Shown here: positions 36,013-45,222 of the stretch, piece after piece
Position numbering within the stretch: position 1 is the stretch's first letter
Layout of the letters: every line of letters begins with the position of its first letter
Origin: Exserohilum rostratum
Lineage: Eukaryota; Ascomycota; Dothideomycetes; Pleosporales; Pleosporaceae
Length of the DNA: 64,000 nt
Reading direction: 5' to 3'
NCBI GenBank assembly: GCA_026367775.1
Contig: CP111159.1
Span: 744,001-808,000, forward strand
The notes under the pieces: model-generated
The model's database searches: none
What the model was told of the DNA's origin: nothing
What the model saw: the letters and a program-made list of their open reading frames with translations, nothing else
Position numbers and translations under genes: made by a program

Positions 36013-38674
36013 CTATCGCCAGATCATATCGCCCAGGCTCACATTGGTTCGGCTTGACGTAGCCCCAACTACGCTCCTGGAACGAGAGCGAGACTTCCTG
36101 CGTACAAACGCATATTCCTTGTTGCCCCTCCTATCACGGCCCTCGGCCTCGATAAAGAGTCGGTTACCGTGGTTCGAGCGAAGACGTCGCGTGTGTTCAA
36201 AGAGAATGTCCGTCTCGCGTTGCGACATTTCTCGGAGGACAATGATGTATTCAGGGTTCTGCGTTATCAGTCAGTGGTTGAACTCTCCAAGACGGGAGCC
36301 ATGGGTCAAGACTTACAACATCGTATTCATAAGGAATGTCGTAGTAGTGCAGCGTCTCCACGTCAAGATAGCTGACGTGAACCTTGGGGTAGGTAGGCGT
36401 GTGTGCAATCGAGTGGTGATGGTGGTGATGTTGAGGGTGTGCGATTTGAGGTGATGCAATCTGAGGAATGGGGTTAATTGGCAACATGCCCTGCTGCACT
36501 TCGCGTTGCTTCTCAGGGTTCACCAGTACTTGGATCTGGTTATCCTGAAAGCCAAATTGCGAGAGCCTCTTGCGCATGGCCTCCTCAAGCTCCTTCTCTT
36601 GCTCCTCTTTCTTCTTCTTTTCTTCCTCTTCCCTCTCCTTTTGCTTACGCATAAAGGCTTCGTACTCTTCCTTTTCCTTCCTCTTCTTCTCTTCTTCCTC
36701 GAGCTTGAGCTTCAAGATCATCTCCTCTCGTGCCTTCTTCTCCTTCTCGGCATCGAGGACTTTCTTGCGCTCATACTCGTAGATGATGCGGTCACGCTCT
36801 GCCTGAGCCTCGGCCTCGGCCTGAGCCTTCTTTCTCTGATACTCTTGAACAGCGCGCTCCTGTGCTTCTTTCGCTTCCCTTTCTTGCTTGGCCATCTTAG
36901 CCTCGTTCTCGGCAATGATGCGCTTACGCTCTTCCTCCTTGGCCCTTTCCTGGAGCTCGCGTTCCCGCGCCTCTTTCTCCAGCTTGGCCGTGTTTTCAGC
37001 AAGGATGCGCTTACGCTCTTCTTCCTTGGCCTTCTCTTCAAGCTCACGTTCTCGAGCTTGCTTCTCGAGCTTGGCGGTGTTCTCTGCGATGATGCGTTGG
37101 CGCTCTGCTTCTTTGGCTTTTTCTTGAAGCTCGCGTTCCCGGGCCTCCTTTTCCATCCTAGCTGTGTTTTCAGCGATGATGCGCTGGCGTTCGGCGTCTT
37201 CTTTCCTCTTCTTTCTTTCCATGTCGGCCAGAATCTTCTCGCGCTGTTCTTCTGCCTCTCGCTCCTCCTTTGCTTGCCTCATTCGGCTCTCTGCAAGGAT
37301 GTGCTGGCGCTCTTCTTCTTGTTGTCGCCTCTCCCTCTCCAGGTTGGCGAGAATCTTGTCACGTTGTTCTTCTGCGTCGCGTTGCTCTCTTGCTTGTCTC
37401 AATCGAGTCTCTGCAAGAATGTGCTTACGCTCTTCTTCCTGTTCTCGCTTTTCTTTTTCCAAGTCGGCGAGGATCTTGTCGCGCTGCTCAGCTGCTTCTC
37501 TCTGCTCTCGAGACATCTTTGCTCTGTTTTCAGCAATAATGGCCTTACGCTTTCTCTCCTCTTCGGCCTCGCGCCGCTCGCGTTCTCGTTCATCCTTCTC
37601 CCGTTGCAGTTCCCAATCGCGGCGCATGTTCTCTTCCAGCTTCCGCAGATTGTATTCCTCACGCTCGCGCTCTCTCCTATCTGTGATGTATTCGAGCTCC
37701 ATTCGGCGCCTCATTAGCTCTTCACGATTTCGCATTTCGTCCTCTTGTCGCTCCCTCTCAAGCTTTTCTTCAGCATCTTTCAGTCGTTGCTGGGAGAGAG
37801 CCAGTGCCACCTTGTCTTCAGCGCTGTGATCGGGTGAGTGGTGGCGGTACTGCTGCTGGTATCGCTCCATTCGTTCTCTCTCACGCTCTTCTTGGAGGTC
37901 TCTAAGACGTTGCTCGGCAAATGTCAATTTGAGTTTGTCGGCGATGTCAGGATCGGCCAAACGAGGCTTCTCGTACTCCTTTCGAGGCCTAGATCGAGAT
38001 CGAGATCGAGACCTGGATCTCTCATGTTTAGACCTTCCTTTGCTTTCGAATTCCTTGAGACGCTGCTCCATCAAGGCCAACTTGATCTTGCCGTCAATGT
38101 CGGTTTCAGGCGCACGAGCATACTCATGCTCGTACTTGGCTTTCTGTCGTTCAAGATCCCGGAGACGTTGCTCAGCAAACTCCAACTTGATCTTGTCGGT
38201 AACATCGGTTTCAGGCACACGATGCTCATACTCGTGTCGGGAGCGCGAACGATACTCCTTCTTCAGATCTTTCCTCAGTGCAACAACCTCATCCTCGAGC
38301 TCCTCAAAGGCGCCCGGCATGCGCTTGGTCTCTTGACGACCACGCGGGCTAATATCGCCGCCCTTCTGCTCAGTGCGTAGTTGAGGGTTACTCTCATTCT
38401 CTAAGCGAGCGGTGTTGTAAATTGTCACGTGGGGGACTGGTGAGTGGCCTTGGGAGCGGCTGCGCTGGAGGGTTGTGGAATAGTGGACTTCTGGAGCCAG
38501 CAAGTCATTTGGGCGGCGGGCATGGTCTGACAGAAGGATCTCGTCGTCCCGAACTTTGCGGGGTGCCAGAGGGGATGCACCGCGAACATGGCGAGCGCTG
38601 GCCGTGACCCGTTCTCTTTTGGAATACCATTCGTCGTCGTCGTATCCGTCGTCCCAGTGATTTGAGTGCACCAT
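36013..38674 (-). CDS. large charged coiled-coil protein with internal repeats
   Basis: The function is not recognised. Exons 38674-36317 and 36258-36013 give 867 residues; the 58-nt intron (GTAAGT donor, CTGAT branch-like site, ACGCAG acceptor) joins YEYDV to NPEYIIVLREM. The start at 38674 is the first true ATG. Residues about 150-290 hold four imperfect copies of a unit ending in a KLxLxxAEQRLRDLE-like core, with an Arg/Ser-dipeptide run between copies 2 and 3. Residues about 310-700 are almost continuous Glu/Lys/Arg helix, including 40-residue repeats (AEEQRDKILA core) and 29-residue repeats (AENTAKLEK core). After a His-rich linker (H7-like run) comes a globular-looking C-terminal segment of about 100 residues, ending Arg/Ser-rich. 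It has no signal peptide or membrane segment. Likely a structural or scaffold protein forming a long coiled coil or single helix. Confidence 0.8.
36850..37200 (-). repeat. 87-bp tandem coding repeats (about 4 copies)
   Basis: Within the coiled-coil gene the 29-residue unit with the core IIAENTAKLEK recurs at a spacing of 87 bp (for example + strand positions near 36913, 37000, 37087 and 37174). Copies differ mainly by conservative codon changes. Confidence 0.75.
37205..37500 (-). repeat. 120-bp tandem coding repeats (about 3 copies)
   Basis: The 40-residue unit with the core AEEQRDKILA recurs at + strand positions near 37255, 37375 and 37495, exactly 120 bp apart. It lies next to the 87-bp repeats and has the same heptad-like charge pattern. 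Confidence 0.75.
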
Positions 38675-39661
38675 GTTGGGCAAAAGGTGTAGTCAAATTG
38701 ACGGGAGAGAAGAGGCACGTGTTTGGTGTAAGAGAAATAAGAGCAGTAGCAATCCGCGGAGACGGGTTTTGTCTTGTCTCACTTGCGGCGCGGACAGCAC
38801 TGCAGAGCGGGATGCAAATGCAGATGACGATAAGGATGATGGTGCTGATGTGAGGCAGCAGTACAGCGAGGCAACGCAGGTAAGCACAAAGGAATCAGCT
38901 CGAAGGTGCGGCCGCAGAGTATTTGAGAGAGTGCGCTATCGAGCCATATTTGGGGGCTGAAAGGCTGCCGCATTGCAGCTAGTCATCAGGCAGGCAGCCG
39001 CCAGGGCTGAGGCCGGGGGGACTTTAGGCGCTGGTCTGCTGAACAGTTGCTGGCCCGTAGATTACCGCCATCTGCAGACAGTCGGGTCCGTAGCCGTCAG
39101 GACTCCCTTGCTGCTTTGAAAAAAAGCCAAACACACGCTGCCATGGCGCGTTGTGCGATACTTTGAGGCCTTTGTGTCGTGCAGCTGAAGTGTATGGAGG
39201 GGCCGAAGAGGGTGGTTTAGTGGGGTCCTCGTCCAGGCCGGTACCACTAAACGGGCCGCTTGGCTTTTCATCACTGATTGCTACTGCGGGGGCGGAAATC
39301 CTGCTGCATGCGCTGGTGCACCCGTCAGCCTCATGCCCGCCGAGCCTCGCGCAGATAGTTGATGCCTTGGGCGCCGCTGCTTGTTGTGCTGTTTTGCTGC
39401 ATGTGTGTGTAAGGCATGAAGCGCTGCGGAAAAAAAACTCACGTGCCATCCCATCTTTGTTACGTCACGTGCAGAGTCACGTGCAAATCACATACTACAA
39501 GTAGTAAGCTGACTCTCAAGTGCAAGGCACCAGCGACATGGGGCCAGGGCTGCGCCTCAGCCTAACATGGCAGTACCGGATTTTGATCAAGGTCTAATAG
39601 AGCGAAGAGGTACCTACCCACAAACACCGCCCGTGATCTAGTACTATAATACAGTGTGCCG
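38675..39661. other. intergenic region
   Basis: This is about 1 kb between the coiled-coil gene start and the end of HEM25. A minus-strand frame at 39024-39449 (141 codons) starts with ATG but is Ala/Ser/Pro-mixed with no domain or conserved motif, so it is not annotated. The region should hold the promoter of the coiled-coil gene. Confidence 0.4.
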
Positions 39662-40666
39662 TTACATCTTGTCCTCGACCACCTCCTTCAAGCTCTGTGC
39701 GCGCCGGATCAGTTCTTCGTAGACAGTCCAGGCGAGTGCACTGCTGATTGCTTTCCTGGCAATTCTAATGCCGAGCCCATCAAACAAGCTCCGCACACCT
39801 TCTTCAGCGAGCATCTTCTTGCTGGCCTGTACCATGTTTCCATACTGGTCAGGCATGAGCTGGATGCGTGTCTTGATGGCGTCAAAGGGGTTGGTGATTG
39901 CCGTCCCAAGTCCAGCTGCCGCAACGCCTGAGACAAAGTTGATGCCCGCAGACGTGCTTGACGAGAGTTTCGTGGATGCGCCAGACGTCTCCTCGATCTT
40001 GGTCGCTAGGCTGGACAGCCGCCGCTTCGATTGCTCGTAAAACAAAACATAGAGCCCGGCGTATGGTGCATCGCGGACAGCAGTTGCACCAAAACCAGCA
40101 AAGAAGCCTTTGATGCCCTCTGTGCGGAATATGTCCCGCGAAGCCGAGAGCAGAGAATTGTACGCATACAAGTTGCTCTCATAGCGCACCTTGAGCATGG
40201 TAATGGGCATCATGACGAAACCCGCCCATGTGCGTGCAACTGCGCCAGTTGCCAGATTAGCTGTGTTGCTCAGCTTGGGTAGCGAGCTCGAATGCTCGCC
40301 TCCCCTTGACGCCACATCTGTTCTTCCCGCCGCGATCAGGCTCGCTCGGTGTCGCAGGGCATTGAGACTGGTGAAGTAGATGGCAGATCCAAAGCCTGTG
40401 CGCAGTGTACTTGGCAGTGTACCCCTCCAGAACTGCCGGATGGGGTTCGGCCCGCTCGCAATGGACTGGATGGTGCCAAACAGAGTACTTGAACGCGACT
40501 GCTGGACACGCGTCTTGAGGAGGTCGGCCGGCTGGAGCAGAACTGCAGACAGGATGCCCGAGTTCAAGCCGGCAAAGAAGTGGACTGCACCCATGTTAGA
40601 AGCCTCTGCCGCTGGCTCAACGCCGCACTTACAGTAAGAAGACGGGCGCTTTCCGCCATCTGACAT
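39662..40666 (-). CDS. HEM25: mitochondrial glycine carrier, SLC25A38/Hem25 type
   Basis: Inner-membrane carrier that brings glycine into mitochondria for the first step of haem synthesis. Exons 40666-40633 and 40584-39662 give 318 residues. The 48-nt intron (GTAAGT donor, TTCTAAC branch site, GTGCAG acceptor) joins SSY to FHFFAGLNSG; it has a multiple-of-three length and no stop, so reading through it would add 16 residues. The three carrier signatures are QPADLLKTRVQQS, MPITMLKVRYES and NPFDAIKTRIQL; the second, with MPIT-LKVRYES, is typical of the SLC25A38 branch. The length fits a six-helix carrier. A Ser-rich loop separates repeats 1 and 2. The start is 1.19 kb from the divergently oriented arrestin gene. 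Confidence 0.9.
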   Translation of the reverse strand: MSDGGKRPSSYCKCGVEPAAEASNMGAVHFFAGLNSGILSAVLLQPADLLKTRVQQSRSSTLFGTIQSIASGPNPIRQFWRGTLPSTLRTGFGSAIYFTSLNALRHRASLIAAGRTDVASRGGEHSSSLPKLSNTANLATGAVARTWAGFVMMPITMLKVRYESNLYAYNSLLSASRDIFRTEGIKGFFAGFGATAVRDAPYAGLYVLFYEQSKRRLSSLATKIEETSGASTKLSSSTSAGINFVSGVAAAGLGTAITNPFDAIKTRIQLMPDQYGNMVQASKKMLAEEGVRSLFDGLGIRIARKAISSALAWTVYEELIRRAQSLKEVVEDKM

Positions 40667-41853
40667 TGCCGCGCCGTCAATTGTTCAAAGCTGCTAGGTG
40701 GAGAGTGTATGGGCTGCACTACGCATCATGGCCACAGCCACCAGAAAAAAAGGAATTGGCTGTCGATGTGTTGGGATTTCACTCGCGGAAGTCGTCGCCG
40801 TCGTCCTGCGTGAGTCGCAAAAAAGTGCATGACGTTTTGACGACAGTTTCCGAGTGCCGGCGGGTCGGTACGCCGAAGAACCGCCCCAGCTGACAGCGGA
40901 CTGCCCAGCCCATTTACTCACTCTCTTCACTGCTCGTGCCCAGGCAGAGCGGACAGCACAGCCGCGCCTTACGACGACAACCCCTCCATCTGCCCGTCGT
41001 TTGCCTGGCGAGTCGGTCCGCCCTCGTTGTCTTGGGCAAACGCCAAGCAGCCTCTGAGCCCACGCCGCGCCGCCAGGTGTTGGAATCGCCGCCCTTGAAC
41101 TCCTCCGGCGCATGTCATGTTCTCTTCCGCTGCTTCACCAAGCGACAAACGCAGGACCCTTGTTTCTTCAGCTCCAGCGCAGCGGTGCATAGTACGTACA
41201 TATGTGGACTCAGCCAGACTTTGAGCCCGCGCGCGCGGTCCAACACCATCTAGTTAGCGGGCTGAATCTGGGGTATCAGCGTGGCTGGATCCAGACTGCC
41301 AGCCAAGAGCACCACGTCGTCTTGGCCAACTTCCGCCATCGAGCCCTTTGCGGAGTGGATTCCTTGGGCTTCCACAATGTGTGGTCAACCCAGCCATGGT
41401 ACATGAAACGAGACGCGTGTACTTCATGATTTTACCTGCTACGATGATCCTTTCTCACCATTTGTGACAACACTACACCGGTGCCCAAACACTTCGCTTG
41501 CTCCCGACTGCTCCATGGGCCTTCCTGGTCAGCGGGATACCTCCCAAGCAACGAGGCGCACCCAAAATAAAAGACAGACCGCTTATGATACTTATATCCA
41601 ATAACTGCCTGCACTCAGCCTCGATTTTCCAAGAAACCCGTCTCCTACACCTTCCATTAACATCGTGTCGCCTGCATGCCCAGGATATCCCGCATTGCTT
41701 GGCGCACATCCTACCCCGGCAAACGTTGTCCTGATCCCGACTACACTGATAACCGCGTGCCCGGACCTTGGGCAAATCGTTTATACCCGCCGTTTCTCTC
41801 CTCAGCTTACATGGCCTTGCATTGCTAATCCCTTTTGTACCTCTACAGCAAAC
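40667..41853. promoter_or_regulatory. divergent promoter region HEM25 / arrestin-like gene
   Basis: No gene is supported here. Near the right end, a GCTAATC branch-like site followed by CTCTACAG at 41841-41848 looks like a 3' splice site five bases before the arrestin ATG, so the arrestin transcript probably has a 5' untranslated intron. The donor could not be fixed. Confidence 0.45.
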
Positions 41854-43215
41854 ATGCCGGTGCCAGCTCTGAGAGTGACTGTTGACGGCGACAACAACAA
41901 AGTGTACCATGCAGGAGAAAAGGTCACTGGACAGATTTGGTTGGTGTTAGAAGAGCAGGAGCATATTGAATCACTAAAGTTGGTCTTTGCCGGAAGCTGT
42001 ACCACCAAGACCACCAGGCCTACAAACGGCAGCACCGACGAAGAGCCATCGAGACAAACCTACGAGGAGAAAGTACGACTGTTCAACCGCGAGAAATTGA
42101 TTGTATCCTATGGCAAACTGCCGCCAAGCAAATACTCATGGCCCTTTGAATTTGTCTTTCCGGATACCACTGAGCCGCAGTACAAACGCGCCGTACATGG
42201 ACCCAACTACATGAGGGAACCGCACCCACTGCCCCCATCTTTCCGTCTCAAGACAGATGTTCCTGGTGGTTCAGCACATGTGTCATACTTCGTTCAAGCA
42301 AGAATGGTTCTGGCTGGCTCCACTGAGACAAAGAGATGTAAACACGTATTACGTTATCAGCCTCAACCACCGGCAGGTGCACCAACAAGAGCTAGATCCA
42401 CATCGACTGTGCTTTATGGTCAGACCTGGAAACCAAGCAAGGAAAAGGAAGAGTCTCGTGTCAAGAAAGTATTCTCTGGCGTCTCCATGAACTCGACACC
42501 ACGAATCGTGCCGACATTCTTTCATCCTACCGCCATTGCACCAGGACAGCACATACCACTATCTCTCAATCTGATCAACTCGCGCGACCCCTGCAACCAC
42601 GCCGAGCGCCAATGTACAATCGACTCACTCTCCGTCACCATCTCAACCTACTCGACAACCATGTGCGGCAACTCATCAACCTACCCAGAAGACACCGTCG
42701 CCAAGCACGTAAACTGTATAGCGCGAACAAACATGGAGCACGCCATTCCCTTCAACAAGACAGTCCCTCTGACATCGAGCACATTCCGCCTCATCGACGA
42801 TGCAGAGTGCATACCCACGTTTAAGACATATACCATTACGCGCCGCTACAGCCTCGACGTCTCGATTGGCATCAAATACAACGACCAGCACTTTGTCATT
42901 CGCTCCAGCAGCTCACTGCACATCTTACCGCGCATCCCGCGCTCCCCGTCATTGGGAGAAGATGAAGACGGCCAAGATATAGAACCCTTGCCACGATACA
43001 GTCCGCGAGAACCGTCGGGAGAGTTTGCGCCAGATTACGACGAGGTTGTGCGTAGTGCGTTGGAGAGGTCATCATCGAGTGAGCAGTCTATTCAGCTTTC
43101 AAGAGTGGGATCCCATAGCTCGAGTTTGTTTTCAGAAGGTTCGGGTGCAAGTACCGCAGCAAGTACGCCTGCGGAAGAGATTGAACGATTGACTTATGGG
43201 ATGATGGTGGTCTAG
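41854..43215 (+). CDS. arrestin-like adaptor protein
   Basis: Arrestin-fold protein of 453 residues in one coding exon, probably an adaptor in endocytosis or ubiquitylation of plasma-membrane proteins. The N-terminal arrestin domain begins directly (ALRVTVDGDNNKVYHAGEKVTGQIWLVL, here quoted in parts: VYHAGEKVTG, GQIWLVL) and continues to about residue 190. The C-terminal arrestin domain runs to about 360 (PTFFHPTAIAPGQHIPLSLNL region, IPTFKTYTITRRYSL). The tail is acidic and Ser-rich with an LPRYSP motif at 379-384 and a PDY further on. Classic Rsp5-binding PPxY motifs are absent; LPxY can act as a variant. The start at 41854 is the first ATG before the arrestin fold. The upstream frame is open but has no ATG. 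Confidence 0.82.
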   Translation: MPVPALRVTVDGDNNKVYHAGEKVTGQIWLVLEEQEHIESLKLVFAGSCTTKTTRPTNGSTDEEPSRQTYEEKVRLFNREKLIVSYGKLPPSKYSWPFEFVFPDTTEPQYKRAVHGPNYMREPHPLPPSFRLKTDVPGGSAHVSYFVQARMVLAGSTETKRCKHVLRYQPQPPAGAPTRARSTSTVLYGQTWKPSKEKEESRVKKVFSGVSMNSTPRIVPTFFHPTAIAPGQHIPLSLNLINSRDPCNHAERQCTIDSLSVTISTYSTTMCGNSSTYPEDTVAKHVNCIARTNMEHAIPFNKTVPLTSSTFRLIDDAECIPTFKTYTITRRYSLDVSIGIKYNDQHFVIRSSSSLHILPRIPRSPSLGEDEDGQDIEPLPRYSPREPSGEFAPDYDEVVRSALERSSSSEQSIQLSRVGSHSSSLFSEGSGASTAASTPAEEIERLTYGMMVV

Positions 43216-43533
43216 TTTGATGATTAGCGATTTATGTTTTATGTTTTATGATTTTTTTTGTCTCGTTTGGGCTTTTGATATCATGGGCGGTTACACGGAG
43301 TCAGGCACTTTCTTGTTAGATTTACCCGTATACCTTGATTGAATTCAGCCAATCTTGGCATCTGTTGCACGTGGAACCAGATATTCCTTCTATCTTTCCA
43401 TATCTCAAACAGGGAAATAAAATGCACAATATGTCCATTCTTCACATATATAATAACAACATACATCACTACCACCTTCCTCCGTCGCGTCCCCTTCCCT
43501 TCCTTCCTTACACTCTCTCTCAGCTACACCACC
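43216..43533. other. convergent intergenic region
   Basis: About 320 bases between the stop codons of the arrestin-like gene and the GH17 gene. T-rich near 43230-43260. Probably both 3' untranslated regions; nothing else seen. Confidence 0.5.
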
Positions 43534-44680
43534 CTAACACATGAGCGAAAACTTAGCCTTTCTGTCCGCGTCCATAGCCCCCCACGTCGTCTCATCCGCC
43601 GCATGCCCACTCAACCCCACAGACTTTGGCTTCCACGGCTCATCAAACGCCTCAAAGTAAAACGCATTGAACCCCCAATCAATCAGCGCACAGAAGCCTT
43701 TCTGATAATACTGCTTTGCATTCTCGAGACCTCCCTGTGCAGAACCATAGTGTACGTCTGGAGAAGTAGGCCATCCTGTTTCGCCAGTCCTGTTATTATA
43801 GAAGCGTTAGCGTTTTAGCGAACGAATCCAATGCTGTAAAAAAAAGGGGGGCGTGTTTTGGGATTAAAGGGAATGGACTTACCATACTTCTACACTCCTC
43901 CCCTTCTCCTTTGCAGTCCTCTCAATCCTCTGCATGGCCTGAAACACATCATCCATCAGCACATGTGTCGCATTTCCCACCTCGGCCCCTTGCCAAAACG
44001 CAAATGCATTTATTAAGATGATATCTGCTACGCCAACAACAGGATCGCCAGTCCCGTCCGCAAACCTGTTCCACGTGTCTGCAGTGCCAACGGGAATACC
44101 CTTTGGTAGTTTAGATTTCACATCACTGATTTTATCAGCGAGTTCGGTGCCAGTGAAGTTTTTGCGGTAGAGAGTCTCTGAGCCGACGGTTACGGCGTAG
44201 ATGGTTGAGGCGTAGGATGAGGCGATGGCGGTTATGGCGTTGAGGTCTTTTTCGAGGGAGGAGGGGAGGTCGGGCCTGTTTTGGGACGTTAGTTATGTAT
44301 ATCTTAGTTCTCGTGTCGATGAGATTCCAAGCCCAATCTTTCTCCCACCACCCGTTTCTTTCAGATAGATGGATGAAGATGGCAAAGGGGATTGAGAGAA
44401 CATACCATATCCCCAACATTATTTTAAATCCCTTTGCCTTCGCGGCTGGAACTGCATTCTTGGCCATGTCGCAATCAGACGCTGCGTACCCGCGCACCAG
44501 CGTCGACCCGGAAGCAGCTTTGATGGCATCAAAGTCCGCCTCATAGTCCTGTTGCGTCTTGCACTCCCCATTGGCCATCTTAGTGCCTAGCGCAAAGCCC
44601 ATGGTGCCTTTGGTAGCGGCAGATACGAGGGCAGGAGCGGCAGTGGCTAGCACTGCGGCTGTTAAAGTAGAGAAACGCAT
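43534..44680 (-). CDS. secreted GH17 beta-1,3-glucanase/glucanosyltransferase, Bgl2 type
   Basis: Cell-wall enzyme that cuts or transfers beta-1,3-glucan. Exons 44680-44406, 44275-43883 and 43789-43534 give 307 residues. The introns are 130 and 93 nt, longer than the local norm. An N-terminal signal peptide is clear (MRFSTLTAAVLATAAPALVSA, 21 residues, likely cut after Ala). Both joins regenerate a Trp: GIW-PDLPSSL and EVW-TGETGWP. The general acid is expected at E125 (VGSETLY) and the nucleophile at E226 (TGETGWPTS). Other family blocks are LVRGYAASDC, INAFAFWQG and FNAFYFEAFDEPWKP. There is no GPI signal or Ser/Thr-rich linker, so it is a plain secreted enzyme like yeast Bgl2. The 3' end faces the arrestin gene. 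Confidence 0.9.
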
Positions 44681-45222
44681 TTTGAGCTATGAGGTTAGTA
44701 CAGGGGAATTGAAGTATTCTGTTTCTTCCTGATGTGTTAAGGGGTGATTAAGGTTTATGAGGGGATTGAGCAGTTGACAAGTTGGTAGTGCTTGTCTTGT
44801 AGGAAGAGTAGTTTGGAAGAAGTAGGCTTCAGCACGATAAAAAAAGGTGAATGCAGATGGATGGCGGAACGAACGACTAGGTGTTGATTATGAGGCGGAA
44901 TCGGGGAGGGAAGAAAGGAGAGGAAGAAAAGGAAAGGGAGGGATCAGAGTTGATAGAGTTCATTGCTGACTGTGTACTGCCCGATATCCAAGGTATCGCC
45001 CACGCCAGACGGACGAGGATCCCAGTTTAGAAACATTCACACCAATCATGCTTTGGAGAACGTGTTGATCAAAGGTAAATACCACTTATGGGCCGATATG
45101 CCTTCTCCTAGCTTTCAGAGCATCAAGGATGGAAGAATGGCATCAATGCCGACCAATGCCGCAAGAAATAAGCTTGTTTTGTACTCCTACAAATGCAACC
45201 TTCCCACCTAGCAAACTTTGAT
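44681..45222. promoter_or_regulatory. GH17 gene promoter region
   Basis: The 542 bases between the GH17 start and the GH47 stop hold no gene. Purine-rich on the + strand (44800-44950), that is, pyrimidine-rich on the GH17 coding strand, as is common for fungal promoters. Confidence 0.45.

Noticed and set aside
36506..37829. Long plus-strand frames rich in Leu, Phe and Ser over the coiled-coil gene
   Set aside because: They are antisense shadows of the Glu/Lys/Arg repeats on the minus strand.
39024..39449. Minus-strand frame of 141 codons
   Set aside because: No domain, mixed composition, and an apparent 19-nt GTGAG...CAG stretch near its start is too short to be an intron.
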